A stretch of DNA of 64,000 nucleotides. Origin: Jaltomata sinuosa. Lineage: Eukaryota > Streptophyta > Magnoliopsida > Solanales > Solanaceae. The stretch is taken from positions 1-64,000 of the forward strand of contig QJPP01002923.1 in assembly GCA_003996215.1 (NCBI GenBank), given 5' to 3'. A program made the position numbers and the translations under genes. The notes under the pieces are model-generated. The model was given only the letters and a program-made list of their open reading frames with translations, was not told where the DNA came from and ran no database searches. Shown one piece after another: positions 1-12,013 of the stretch. Position 1 is the first letter of the stretch, and each line of letters begins with the position of its first letter.

Positions 1-746
1 TTCCCAAACCTGGTATGCTAGTTTTGATTGAGCTTCGATGATTGGTTTAGTTGGGTTCAGATATCGAGATTAATCTTAGCAAAGGTATATGTTTATTGGT
101 TGATAATCAGTCAGGGAAAATTACTATAGCTTTTGAGGATGTGCTTAGGGTAGGTAACTTAGATGTGAGAGGCTAGTAGACTAAAGCTTGGCTTGGATAT
201 AGTTGGAGTCCTAATGTTACCTTATTTGATGTTGAATATAGCAAGAACTATGGATCTCCGGTGGGGTAGTTGATGTTTTGAGAGTGGCTCAAGTGTCTGA
301 CTTGCATGAAGCTTCATGTTTATGGTGCAAAGGATTCAGGTTAGATAGTAGGGTTTTACAGATTTAGAATTTCATGAGTTAGAGGTTTGGTGGTGGTTCT
401 CTAGGTGAACATCATTGTGGTATCGAGGGTTCAAGTTTTGTGTATTGATCTCCTTGGTTCTCTTAGTTTTGGTGTTGTGTCAATACATTCCGGTTGAGTT
501 TCTTAAGGTTTGGTTCGGTTAATAGACCTTTGGAGATTTGGAGTTAAGGTTGAAGTTTAGCTTGGTTATTAAGGAATTAAGGTTTGGTAGCTTTCCTTTA
601 GTTTAGCTCCATTGGGTGCCATCCGATCGAGGAGCTACCCAGGATTCCGACAGAGTGGTGCGGGCTTAGTATCCGTCCTTGTTTGAGTCCGCATGTGTTT
701 CCCTTTTTTAACTTTTGAGGATAAAAGTCCTTTTAGTAGTGGATGT
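1..746 (+). other. E1: 3' internal tail of a plus-strand gypsy element
   Basis: This stretch lies directly upstream of an LTR and ends in a run (about 727-746) closely matching the 3' end of element E3 just before its LTR (shared core TTTTAGTAGTGGATG). I therefore read it as the 3' untranslated or badly decayed post-integrase part of a plus-strand Tekay/Del-like element whose body lies left of the window. No chromodomain or integrase motif can be read in any frame, and stops are frequent. It could also include unrelated filler; the only firm evidence is the last 25 bases and the adjacent LTR start. Confidence 0.5.
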
Positions 747-1439
747 TGTAATGATCTTATAGGTCATTTTCCATTTTTTGTTCTTTTTTCAAGTTTCAAG
801 CTTTCCCTTAGTGGCTACATGTCATTTATGACTAGCTGGGATTGACAGTTTGGTGCTTGGGCCGTTCATTAGGTCGTTAAGACCATTTCCATGTTTTAGA
901 ACTTAAACTTATCAAATGTTTGACTTCGGTTAATATTCTTAGCAATCATGCTCGGAATAGCATTTTGACAGTTCTATTAGCTCCGGAGCAGGGATTTTGG
1001 TCTAGTCAGACCCTTTGTTGGGGTCTGAGAGCTTTTGATTTCGTTTTTTTGGTGTTCTATGTTTTTAGGCCAGTTTAGCTTATAGGGTTAACTTTGATAA
1101 ACATTTGAAGAAGACAACCTCGAATGGAAATTCCATCAGTGTTGTTGGCTTTGGAATGTCACTTTTGGGCTAAAGGGACCATTGGTTTAGGTCCTGACGC
1201 TTCCAGACTTGATTTTAGCCTTAGGTTCTGTTTTGTTTATGGTTAGCCTAAAGGTTGGTTTTAGGCACGGGGCCCATTTTTTATTAAATCGACCTTTGTT
1301 AGGATTTTCATTGATTCTGTTGTGTCCGGAATGTTGTTTCTAGTTAAATAACTTAGCTCATTTGTGTTCGTAGGACCCCAAATGAATTCTTGGGGGCCCA
1401 TCATTTGAAAATCTGCCTTAGCATGGCTACAACATTGTT

Positions 1440-1662
1440 GGTTGCTGGTACGGCACCACGACGGGTGCCTGGCCACACCTGTGCTGGCGCTTCTGTGCCT
1501 ACATGTGCATGCCTGGACTCTTGACGGTGCAGGCAAGGAAAAACGCCTATGGATCCTTGGCTACTGCGGCATGTGCGCTCCTGCGGTGCCTGGCTCTGTG
1601 GCATGCACACGCCTGCGCCTGGCCTGGCCGCCCCTGCGCTATAGCGGCTGGCAGCATATAAG
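1440..1662 (+). promoter_or_regulatory. E1 LTR: GC-rich block and TATA box
   Basis: In an otherwise AT-rich LTR, 1440-1655 is strikingly GC-rich and built from short recurring words (GTGCCTGG, GCATGTGC, CTGCGCCTGG). It ends directly at CATATAAG (TATA core 1657-1662). This is the likely U3 promoter, with transcription starting a few tens of bases downstream. The same arrangement recurs in the E3 and E6 LTRs. Confidence 0.5.
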
Positions 1663-2966
1663 CTGGCCAGCTCTTCTTGTTCATTTCATAATTTCCCTAA
1701 CTTCGTTTCCTCCATAGATTTTAGCTTCAAAACTCCATTAATCACCCTTGTTCATTCCTATAGCTTGGAGGCTTGTATATTTCCGACCCGTGCTAGTTGT
1801 TGGCTCTAAATTGGTAAGTCCCGTTTTTAAATTCCTCTTCTTCTCCATTTCGTACTAAAGTTTCCCCAAATTAGTTTTCTATCATTTTCTTGAGCTCTAA
1901 ACTCCAATTTCTTGTGGGCTGATTCCATATCATTGAGGTGGATAAATTTTGGTCCGTGATCGATTTCTCGACTTTTATGGGTAAGATTTCTTCGTTAAGT
2001 TCCGCTATTCTTTCTCTAGAATTCTCCTTGAACTAGTAGGAATTCGGGGCTGTTTTGAGCCCCAAAATGAGTCCCATTCGCTCTCAACCTTTGGGCATGG
2101 ATTCCTTAACCAGTTATGAATATAATTCTGAATTTTGTTTTTTATTTCATTCTGCAAGCCCCGAGGGTCACTTTTTGACTCGATTTCTGACCTGATTTTT
2201 TGTATAGCAATATAGGTGTCATTCTTCTCGTCTTGACACGTGGAATGTGTTTATGGTAGCATGGAAGCTTTCTTAGGCTGTTCGGAGAGGGGAGGCACAC
2301 GAGTGTCAATTCATGTTTGCGGTTCAGCCCCGAGGTAGTTACGATTTACTTTTCTAGACTGAGTTTAGTTAGATTTTATATCTTGTATATTACTGGAATG
2401 TTAGGTTGGATCTTAGGGTAGTATTAGGATTTAATCTTGTGACTTGTATTAAATTGGCCATTTCAGATCATAAATTAGAATTTTTATTGTTTACCCTTAG
2501 TTTAGGAGTTCGTAGAATTTTGGTGACTAGCATATAATTCTTAGTATGCATTTAGGAGGTTTTAGAGATAGAGTAGATGCTTTTAGTTGTTTTCGTAGTT
2601 ATTTCCATTATTTTTGCCTTATTATCGATTGTGTGTGTAATTGTGGGCCCGAGGCCATAACACGGACTGGACGGAGTCCCAGGTCAGTTTTCTTAGTTTG
2701 AGGGTGCTTTGTCCTGATTTGCCTTGTGGTGTGAAATATTCTGTGATTTTGGAATATTGCATGCTCATATTGCATTTATATACCTAGTGGTACAAAAAGA
2801 ATGATTTTCGAGTTTTTGGTTCCAAACTTGAGATTTGCTATGGTTATCATGATTTTTGGATTTTAAAGGAGTTACTTGGATTTTACTACTGGTTTTGGAA
2901 AGGAAAGGAAAAGTACTACTTTTATACCGGTCCGAGGGGTGTTCCCGGACCTTTTCTCTATTTTAC

Positions 2967-3019
<53 letters not shown>
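2967..3019. repeat. Compound (CT)n(TA)n microsatellite
   Basis: About 13 CT units run into about 13 AT units, and a shorter echo (CTCTCTCTATATATATAT) follows near 3070-3091. It lies within the E1 LTR. It explains the artificial leucine/serine/isoleucine-tyrosine rich frame read across it. Confidence 0.9.
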
Positions 3020-3023
<4 letters not shown>

Positions 3024-3850
3024 GATGCGGTATTTCGAGCATCCTAATGCGTTATTCAATGTTTTACTTTCTCTCTCTCTATATATATATATTGATAAGT
3101 CTGATGCAATTTTTTGGGTGCCCCCGATGCGTTATTCTGGGTTTGTACTTTTGTACACACATCATCCCTCATTCGATTGTATTATGCTTGAGTGTACCTG
3201 GATTGTCTGTTGCCTTGATTTCATTGTTGTTTGTTACCTTCTTCTTTACTAGATCGGTTAGTTATGTTTTCGGTTTTATAACTAGATGTAGGTGAATCCT
3301 TGTAGTTAGCTTACATTCTTGTAATTTATAATATATATTATCTTTCTGCGCTCGATCGGCCTATAATGCCTACTGAGTACCTGTTATTTTGGTACTCATA
3401 CTACACTCTGCATCTTTTTCTGATGCAGCACCTAGTACGAGCCACCCTCGTTGATCCTCTTATCATTCGAGGCCAGCTGTTGTTTGGATCGTGGTGAGCT
3501 CCTGGAATTTTGGAGACTTTTACTTCTTTCCCTCTATATTTCTGTCTATATTTTGTATTTTTGATAGACAAAATCTGTTGTATAGCTACTCCTTACTTTA
3601 GATGCTCTTGTACCGGTGACAACAGGTCCGGGGTTGGTTCTTGTGTATATTTGTCTTCTCGGTCACTTTAGGGCCACTTTTGTATATTTATTACAGTTGA
3701 TATGTATCTATACTTTTGGCCCGTATCTTTCTTATATTCTCTTCCGCTTTATTTATTTAAACTTCTTTGTTTGTCTTCTGTGTTGTTGGGTTGGCTTGAC
3801 TACCGAGGGGTTATGTAGGCGCCATCATGGCTAGGTTTTAGATCATGACA

Positions 3851-5560
3851 AATTCATAAGCAATATTTCAAATATCAATCATTTGGCACATAATAATGAG
3901 CAAACACAGTATTTACACCAATGCTACAGCCAAAAATCAGGCTCACATAAGCATATTATTCAATGACTTGGAGATACAGTCTCAAATCCTCACCACATAA
4001 CATGGTACATATGTTATCATTCCAAGAGTAAATTAAAGCAAGTCAATTCATTACTTTTAACCCTTCAAAATACACCAGTACCCACATAGATGATCTTCAT
4101 CTCACCTATAAGAGACCCCCGCTACCTACTACTCATAAACACATTCAACTAACACATAAAACACTTTATAAGAGAGTCAAAGAAAACCTCAACTTTCCTT
4201 AAATATAGTCCAAACGATCAAATCAAAGCCTTTACCTTCAGTATAATCTCTGAATGAGTCCAATCTGATCAAATATGTAATCTATATAAGTAAACAAATT
4301 TGTAAACACCTATATTGTTATACTTCTATTTTGGGTCCAAAAATCATTCGAGTCCATAAAGATAAAACTAAAATTTTATTTGAAAATCATATTACACATA
4401 ACATAAGGAACTCTAATATGAAATTTCATCGAAAATGGAGCTCAAGTCGGCCTTCAAATCATCAAAATATATTTTCTTAACTCTACGCTCAAAATCCTCA
4501 GTTTTCATGTTCATACACGTCTTAAAACAATGAAATAACTAATAAATTAGTAAATAGACACTAAAATAGATTTACCCATACTAGAAGGACCTTAAATTCC
4601 AATATCAATGAAAATCCATTACAAATTGATCCTCAAAACCAACAACTTTTGATTTCTAATTTTTGAAATTTCAAATCTCAACTTTGTGAATTAAAAGGTG
4701 AAAAGATAAGGGTATTCTTGGAAAATGAACAAAACAAGAGTAGAAATACATAGCCGATGATCATATGAGAAAAAAGCATAAAAATTACCTCAAGTGGAGC
4801 TTCCTAGCTCCAAATATGTCCAAAATACAAATCCTCAAAATTTTCCTTTTTATTATAAAATAACTGAACCTTTCATTGCAACCTAGCCGTCGTGACAAAA
4901 CACCTTTCAGAAATAGCTCTTTCACTAAAAAGGCCATAACTCCGTCATACGAATTTGAAATGCGATGATTCATTTTTCTATGGTTCCAAAATTTTGATAT
5001 GGATCAAATGGTTCAATCCATACACCATTTAGAGCTAATTTGCTTCAGGTGGTTCTATTAAAGATCAATGACTTAAAACTTCAAACTTTGATCAAGTATC
5101 TAAAACTCATCCCAGACCTTCCGGATACAAACTAATAATGCAAATTAATCATAAAACACGTTCCAGACCTGTTGGAATCATTAAATCACCCATTTGAGGT
5201 CATCTTAACCGAAAGTTGATTGTGGTAAACTCTTTAAATTTCTAAAAATCTAACCAATGATATGAATCGCATCTAAAGGAATCGAGACCCAAACCAATAA
5301 TTCAACCAACTCAAAAATCATCTTCTGGAACTAACAAAACTTTCGAAATTCCATTTTGAGCTCATCGTCCTTAAATATTGACTTTGGTCAATTATTTCAA
5401 CTTTCCAACCTTCCAAAATATAAAAACTCATCCAAATCTTGTCCAACTACCTCGAGAACCATGTCACCCATCCCCGAGAAATAAATACCATAATGCAACT
5501 ATAGAAAGAGGTAAAATAGTTAAAATATGCAAAAAAATTAAAATGGTTATGAGGGTTGTT
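3851..5560 (-). repeat. E2: decayed, AT-rich LTR-like sequence
   Basis: No coding region is visible. The AT-rich sequence carries phrases typical of gypsy LTRs read on the minus strand (for example repeated GACCAAAGTCAA-like words around 5060-5390) and lies downstream of the E2 RT remnant. At about 5560 the minus strand reads AGTAACAACCCTCAT, which resembles a mutated TGTAACAACCC LTR start. I interpret it as the partial 3' LTR of E2, cut on its left by E1. The boundary with pol is uncertain. Confidence 0.4.
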
Positions 5561-6080
5561 ACTAGCCTATCCTTCAATTCTCTTAAATTGTGCTTGCTCG
5601 CTCTGACCACTGAAACTTGGTTTCTTTGTGAATTACCTTTGTCAATAATGCTGAAATAGAAGAGAATATTTCTACAAGTTTATGATAGTAAACTGCTCAT
5701 CCCGTGGAGTTATCGTCCTCGATCAGATTTAAAAGCCTCAACCAATTCTTTACAACTTTTATGTTCTGACCATCAGTTCAAGTACCTTCTTTTATAACTA
5801 TACACCCAAGAAAGGCCACTAACGTCAATAGGAACTAACACTTGGAGAACTTTGCTTACAGTTTATAATCTTGAAGTATCTATAATACTGCACACAATTG
5901 ATACACATGTTATGCTATGGACCATGAATATATCACAATATCATCAATGAACACGATCACTATTATATTAAAAATGGCTTGAGTACTCAATTCACTAAGT
6001 CCATGAAGGTTGCTGGGGCATTAGTAAGCCCAATAACGTAGCTAGAACCCAAAGTGTTTGCATCTCATTCTGAAAGCTAT
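5561..6080 (-). pseudogene. E2: reverse transcriptase remnant (C-terminal half)
   Basis: On the minus strand, reading down from 6080, frames give decayed but recognisable RT: AFRMRC (family AFRTRYGHYEF), then GLTNAPATFMDL-like residues across a frameshift, then IVIVFIDDIVIYSWS, which holds the catalytic IDD motif at about 5925-5960. Further left, KFQWSERAS resembles the KFQWS segment linking RT to RNase H. It is the continuation of the RT fragment at 46882-47542, from which it is separated by E3. Stops and frameshifts make it a pseudogene. Confidence 0.65.
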
Positions 6081-6085
6081 CCTTG
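6081..6085. repeat. Target site duplication of E3, left copy
   Basis: CCTTG lies immediately before the TGTCACG terminus of E3. The right copy at 46877-46881 is TCTTG (4 of 5 match). Removing E3 joins the two E2 RT halves at the family's IPK(R)xAFR segment. Confidence 0.7.
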
Positions 6086-9000
6086 TGTCACGATTTAATT
6101 TATCAGGTTATGATGGCACCTAAAACCTCCCCTGTAGGTGAACCAATTATCGTAGCCCAGAACGGTTAGGAATGGGCTATTTTCTAAGTAAGCACGCGGA
6201 AGAATCATAATATACGGAAGCAAGATAAAGGAATATAGAAATAGAACAACCAAAAAATATATATATATAGAAAGCTAAACCATCCCATGATCGGGTATTA
6301 CAGTATAAGAGCCGCTACTAAATATACAGAGTACAAGAGGGCATACAAAATAGGAATATACAACTGTCTCTAAATAAACAAAAGAGTACATGGTACAAAA
6401 AAAATAGATAAAAGACAAGCCCCGGTCGCCAGGAGCTCACCCTATGTCTCGGATGTCTGAAAGCATTGCACGAGTCTGCGCGCGATCAACGGTGATAGCT
6501 CACACAAGAATCTGCACCATAAGATGCAGAAGTGTAGTATGAGCATCAATTGCAAAGAAATGGGCACCTAATAGGCATCATAAGCCGACTGAGTGCATAT
6601 AAGATATAAAAGCAGTAAATAGAAGATAATGAATAAAGTAGTCATAGAAGCACACAAAGGAAAACACATCGAAAGCTAGCAATGAATGGAAGACAAGGAG
6701 AAAACAAGCAGGATATGCTAGCCACAGAAGAAATATCACAGAACACATGTGAAAGAGTAGAGAATGCACATGCATCCTTGCAACAATAATATATATAGGG
6801 AGTTTAAGAACGTGGAAGTACATCGGTAACCTAAATAAAAAAAGAAAAAAGGAAAAGCAACTTACATAATCATGCTAGCAGTGTAATCCACAAAGTAAGG
6901 ATGATCTGAAAGACAAACAAACCAGAAACTATTATACAAATGAGTAAGCTAATCTACCTACAGTCCCAACAGGCACCCATACACCCGAGGAACACATACA
7001 AGTGAAAACAAACCCTCCATCATCCTATACTACTGGAGCGTACACTCAACAAATAGTAACCAAGAGTGGAACCGCAAAAAATGTATGAATGAAAGGATGA
7101 AACTAGGTGGTACCGTATGCACCTCCTCCGGCACCTGTAGGCCCAGCAGGTAGGACCCATGGAAGGCTTCCCCAATATACCTTTACTACTCCGTATACCC
7201 CTCTCTAGCACTCTTGGCCTGTAGCACCTAGTCCATATTGGCAAGATCCATGGAGGTCTCTGCGACCACATACAACTCTCAATATCTCAATAATCGTGCC
7301 TGAAATCTATCTGGGTCTAAAATCAGTAGAAAAGTCATGTCTACTGCTCCGGCCGAGTCGAGCCTAGTGTCATTTCAAAATTAGTAGTAAATCATATTTA
7401 GCACTCTGGCTCATCTGAGTCTACAATTAGAGTGAAAATTATCTATAAAATATATTTTACTCTAAGAAGATCCATTAAACTAGTTTAAATCCATTTATAG
7501 TCATTTATACGGAAAACAGGCCCTCGGGGCCATGCAAAGTTAGAAAACCAGTGATAATAAGGCCTGCATCCATAGTAGTAGTAAAGTCAAAGCAGAAAAC
7601 CCTTTTGCATAATAATGATGATATGATTGAAAATATTCAATAGCCCAATGGCTCACAATAAACCTACTGGACTTGCACAGGCTCAATCTGCTCTACCACG
7701 CAGTTAACTAGCTCATAATAGTAAATCAATGTCCGAGACTCACGGCCATTTCCCAATTATCCCACCATCTATGGTCCAAAGGAAAATAAGAGGCCACATG
7801 GGGACAAAAGGGGTAATACTACAAAACCAATTCTAATACTAAAATGAACAATGAAATAAGACAAACAGAAAGAAAGTGGACAAGGTCTAGGGTGCCAATC
7901 TAGTAAAACCAACCCAAAGATGCTAAATAAAATATAGCCTATATACACAAAGTCTAAGGTAGGAAAGCCGTAACCTACATGGCACTGATGATAAGATTTT
8001 GGGAAGCCAAATCTTGAACCTGAACTTCTACGAGAAGCCCCAAATAGCACGTAAACTATCAAAAACATAATCCATGCATCAAAACAAAGATAATGACACC
8101 CATAAGCTAAAAGTTTAGCCCGGTTGAAATCCGGATCAAAAGAGGGATTATAGGCCCTGTAACCTAAAACCAGAAATGAAAATGCTACAAATACTCCCAA
8201 CATTGCTAGGAGCACATGCTAAAAACTTGAGCAGAAATTGAGTAAAAAAAAGGCCTAAAACATCCCGGAGAAGAAGAGGGATTATCATGTGAAAACTTTG
8301 CAAAATCAGGAATAAAAATGGAGAATTACGTACCACAAAGAGAGGGAACAAGGTCTACAAGGTGGAATACGCACCTCAACGAATAAGCAGCCACAACCAA
8401 CAGCTATAACCCAATCATTGACCCCAAGCTAAGATGAGAACATTAATGGAGGTTTTAGCCATGGTCAAGAAGAATTGAGGAAAAGGGAACTTACCAAACA
8501 AAGAGGGAAGGCGAAAACATCCTCTAATTGATGAATTCCAAGGGCTAGGAACAAATATAGAGTAGATTTTTTGTTAGTGGAAATGTTTTAGAGTGAGAGA
8601 GAGCTGAGAAAATGGCTGGGAACTTTGAGAAATAAGCTATTTATATTGCAAGTTGCAGGGTTGCGCGATCGCAGTCACCATGCGCGATCACATGAAAGGA
8701 GGTGAAAGTGCACTAGAACCATAGCGGTCCTCTGGAGCGTCCATGTTGAAGGAGGAACAGGGGCACCAGCGCGATTGCGGTGCCCAAGTGTGATGCCGTT
8801 GAAGAGAGAAAGTGCCAAGGGCGCAATAGTGGTGCTCAAGCGCGATCATGCTAAGCATTGCTTTACTGCAGAAAGACTAGGAATTTCTTATATTCCCATG
8901 GGGGATTCCGAGCACAATCAAGACCTGATACTAACAAAACAAACATGTAACTAGAGTGGAAATGACATTCTAGACTCAACAGAAATGACAAAACTTTCAT

Positions 9001-9529
9001 ACGAGGTCATTTCGATGGAATGTTGACTAAAGTCAACACTTTCAAATTCCAACCAAACACCCGAAATAAGCCTGACTCACCTAGGACCCAAACCAACCAC
9101 CTACCTAACCCAAACTTGACATTCCAGAGTTGATGGAAGTATCAGATTTCGAATCTGGTGCTCTCATCGAGAGTTGACCAAAATCAAACTTTTAACTCCA
9201 ACTGGTCTAAAATCTCAAAAAGTGAGATAGAATCATACCAAAAGTTATCAGGCCCCGACTAAAGCTCCAACTAGACCAAAATCCACGTTCTTAAGCTAAC
9301 AAAATTGTCAGAATTCAATTTCGATCATGCAAGCTAAGAATGTTGACTAAAGTCAATGATTTCCTAAGTTAAAGATCTAAAATAGGGAAGTGGTCATAAC
9401 GACCTAACGAACCGCCAAGGCACTAAACTACCAGTTCCAGCAAGTCATAAATGGCTTGGGGCTACTACAAGAATGTTCTAACTGTATATAGAAAGAAAAA
9501 CTGCATAAATGACTAGAAAGGTCATTACA
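6086..9529 (-). repeat. E3: 3' LTR (about 3.4 kb)
   Basis: On the minus strand it starts TGTAATGACCTTTC (9529) and ends CGTGACA (6086). It is collinear with 43497-46876 over its whole length, including a GCGCGATC motif cluster and a TATTTATA box. It contains no gene: the open frames at 7020-7271, 7769-8351 and elsewhere have no match to retroelement proteins and are interrupted or differ in the sister LTR. Confidence 0.85.
8638..8860 (-). promoter_or_regulatory. E3 3' LTR: GCGCGATC motif cluster and TATA box
   Basis: On the minus strand the TATA box TATAAATA (8638-8645) sits immediately downstream of a cluster (about 8660-8860) of near-palindromic words such as GCGCGATCGC, GCGCGATCAC and GCGCGATTGC. 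The same pair occurs in the 5' LTR at 45999-46200. This is the expected place for the U3 core promoter and its upstream elements. Confidence 0.55.
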
Positions 9530-11694
9530 TCATCCACTACTAAAATGGACTTTCATCCGCAAAAGTCAAGAAGAAGGGATTACCTAAAGGCTCAAACAAC
9601 TGCAGATACTGAGCATGCATATCTCTCTCGGTCTCCTAGGTAGCCTCCTCGACCAGACGGTGCCTCCACTAAACCTTAACCGCATGAATCTCTCTAGACC
9701 TCAATCTCCTGACATTTATGGCTAGAATGTCTACTGATTTATCTACAAAGGTCAAACTCTCATCCAACTGCACTTTATCCCACTACAGCACATGTGACTC
9801 ATCCGGGACATACTGCCTCAACACCGATACATGGAAGACTGGGTGCATTGCTGAAAAAACATTAGAGGTAAGGCTAATTGATAAGCAACACTACTAACCC
9901 TTTAAAGAATCTCGAATGGCCCAATATACCTGGGGCTTAGCTTGCCCCACCTAACGAATCTCATGATGCCCTTCCTGGGCGACACTTAAAGAAACACTAC
10001 ATCACCAACTCTGAACTCTAAGGCACAATGTCTATGATCTACGTAGCTCTTTTGCCTACTCTGGGCTGCCTAAAGTCTGTCCTAAATCACCCAAAATCTG
10101 TCTAAGGAATCACAAATCAAGTATGTACTCTTTAGCCTGAACTCTAAACCATCAAACTAATCCACTAGCAATCTGCAACACCTACCATACAAGGCCTCAA
10201 AAGGCGCCATGCAAATACTCAAATGATAACCATTATTATATGCAAACTCTTCAAAAGGCACATACTGATCCCATAAACCTCCAAAGTCAAGAATACAGGC
10301 CCGTAACATGTCCTCTAGGACCAAGATATTCCTCTCAGACTGACCATCCATCTAAGGGTGGAATGCGGTGCTATGCTGAACCTTTGTACCCATCTCTCGC
10401 TGAATAGTCCTCTAAAAATGAGTGTCGTAGTCTGAAATGATAGAAGTTGCGACCCCATGCAAATGAACCACCTCACGAAGATAAATTTGAGCCAACCTCT
10501 CCGCACTATAGGAAGAATAAACTGGCAGGAAGTGTGCATATTTGGTCAGCCTATCCTTAATAACCCAAATTGAGTCAAACCCTCGAGAAGTGTGTGTCAA
10601 ACATTCATTGAGGCCCATAATGACTCCTTCCCAGTTCCACTCAGGAATGGGAAGTATCTGCATTAATCCACTGGTCTCAGGTGTTCGAACTTAACCTGCT
10701 AACAGTTCAAGCACCGAGATACAAACTGCGCTATGTCATGCTTTATACCACTCCACCAGTAAGGCTGCCTCAAATCTCTATGCATCTTAGTTGCGCCCGG
10801 ATGGATGGAATACCTGGAACAATGAGCCTCATGGAGAATCAATTGAATCAAATCCCCAATATCAGAACACGAAGGACTCTATCAAACCTCAGAACACCAT
10901 CAGAATCTAAAGTAGCCCTGTTGGCCTCACCCCGAACAACCTAATCACGAACGTCACATAACCACTGATCCTCAAACTGATGCTGCTGAATCTGATCAAC
11001 CAAAGTAGAGCGAACCCCAATATTGGCAAGAACACTGTTGGGATCTAACAAGTCAAGTCTAACCAAATGATTAGCCAAAAACTAGATGTCCAAGGCTAAC
11101 GGTCTCTCCCAAATTGAAAAAGAAGCCAAACTGCCCATCCTCACTACCTTCCTGCTCAAAGTATATGCTACTACATTTGCCTTGCTTGGATGGTATAGAA
11201 TACTAAAGTCATAGTCCTTCAATAACTCAATCCATCTCTACTACCTAGAGTTCAGCTCTCGTTGACCCGTGATGTACTAAAAACTACGGTGGTCAGTGAA
11301 AATATGACAGTGACTCTATATAGATAAGGCCTCCAGATCTTGAGCGCAAAGACTTTTGACTTCAACTTCAAGTCATGAGTGGGGTTGTTGCACTCGTGAA
11401 CCTTCAGTTTCCTCAACGTATACGCTACACATGATCCTACTGCATCAACACACAACCAAAACCAATTGTCGAAACATCAAAATACACTAAGAAGCTGGCA
11501 ATGTCAATAAGGTGTTAACTGGCAATGTCAATACCGGAGCTGAACTCAATAAGGTCTTAAGCCTCTGAAAACTATCCTTGCACTGAAATGGGACATCCTT
11601 TCTATTCAGCCTAGTCAAAGGTGTTGCTATGGAATAAAATCCCTTAACGAACCATCTGTAGTATCCTGCCAACCCAACAAAACTGCAAACCTCT
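9530..11694 (-). pseudogene. E3: second, partial pol (RT end, RNase H, integrase, chromodomain)
   Basis: Reading leftwards on the minus strand: RT thumb (SFVGLAGYYRWFVKGF near 11600-11690), RNase H remnants around 11250-11450 (APYLY-type and HDL-like segments), integrase at about 10150-10720 (DSIWVIKDRLTKYAHF, SIISDYDTHF, DGQSERNILVLEDML), and a post-integrase tail with a chromodomain near 9590-9760 (SVDILAINVRRLRSREI, then ETERDMHAQYLQLFE). The first catalytic Asp of integrase appears changed (MGLNECL where the family has MDF). Several stops and frameshifts are present. Gag, PR and most of RT of this copy are missing; RT resumes for only about 25 bases at 19406-19431, beyond E4. Confidence 0.8.
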
Positions 11695-11778
11695 GTGGTT
11701 TGGACCCTTAATTCCTGGAACATGAATTTTTTTTGAGGTTTAAACTTAGAAAGTTTGTTCGATTTCCGAGGTGTTACA
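11695..11778 (-). repeat. E4: truncated 3' LTR
   Basis: On the minus strand it starts TGTAACACCTCGG at 11778 and matches the first about 85 bases of the 5' LTR (19320-19405), through the GTGGTTTGGACCC segment. It then switches abruptly to E3 RT. The breakpoint (CTCTGTGGTT) shows no TSD, so the rest of the LTR was deleted after insertion. Confidence 0.85.
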
Positions 11779-11791
11779 ATATCTCCTCCTT
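11779..11791 (-). other. E4: polypurine tract
   Basis: Minus-strand AAGGAGGAGATAT immediately precedes the LTR start, the place where second-strand synthesis is primed. The same tract (AAGTGGGAGATAT) precedes the E13 LTR at 63960-63972. Confidence 0.75.
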
Positions 11792-12013
11792 AGGATCATT
11801 CATCCTCAAATGAAGACTAAACAAGGGATAATTAAAGAGAAAAGAGCCCAACTAATCAACAACACACAAGATCTGAAGAACAAATATGAAAACTGAGCTT
11901 GCAACTTAAAACATGACTGAATCAACTTCAAAGAATATGCATGCATACTAAGATCATGAGGGGAGCTTGATGGAATAGAATAGGGTAGACATACTAATGA
12001 GGAAACTACTAAC

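Larger units (their letters stand above)
747..3850 (+). repeat. E1: 3' LTR (about 3.1 kb)
   Basis: It starts TGTAATGATC and ends GATCATGACA, so it has the TG...CA termini of an LTR, and its start and end match those of the LTRs at 47543-50232 (plus) and of E3 (minus). The ending CGCCATCATGGC...CATGACA is shared with E8 (TGCCATCATGGC...CATGACA). The length suits the Tekay/Del lineage, which has unusually long LTRs (family knowledge). The partner 5' LTR is outside the window, so no TSD can be checked. Open frames inside it (for example 1442-1717 and 2876-3295) are compositional and not genes. Confidence 0.8.

Noticed and set aside
1442..1717. Open frame of 91 codons in a GC-rich block
   Set aside because: It lies in the E1 LTR directly upstream of a TATA box, is rich in repeated words, and has an equally open opposite strand. 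Composition explains it.
2876..3295. Longest plus-strand frame near the left edge (139 codons)
   Set aside because: It is read through a (CT)n(TA)n microsatellite (LSLSLS then IYIYIY) inside an LTR.
7769..8351. Hydrophobic open frames suggesting a membrane protein
   Set aside because: They are in the E3 3' LTR; the collinear region of the 5' LTR (about 45130-45720) does not keep the frame. An AT-rich antisense reading gives Phe/Leu/Ile.
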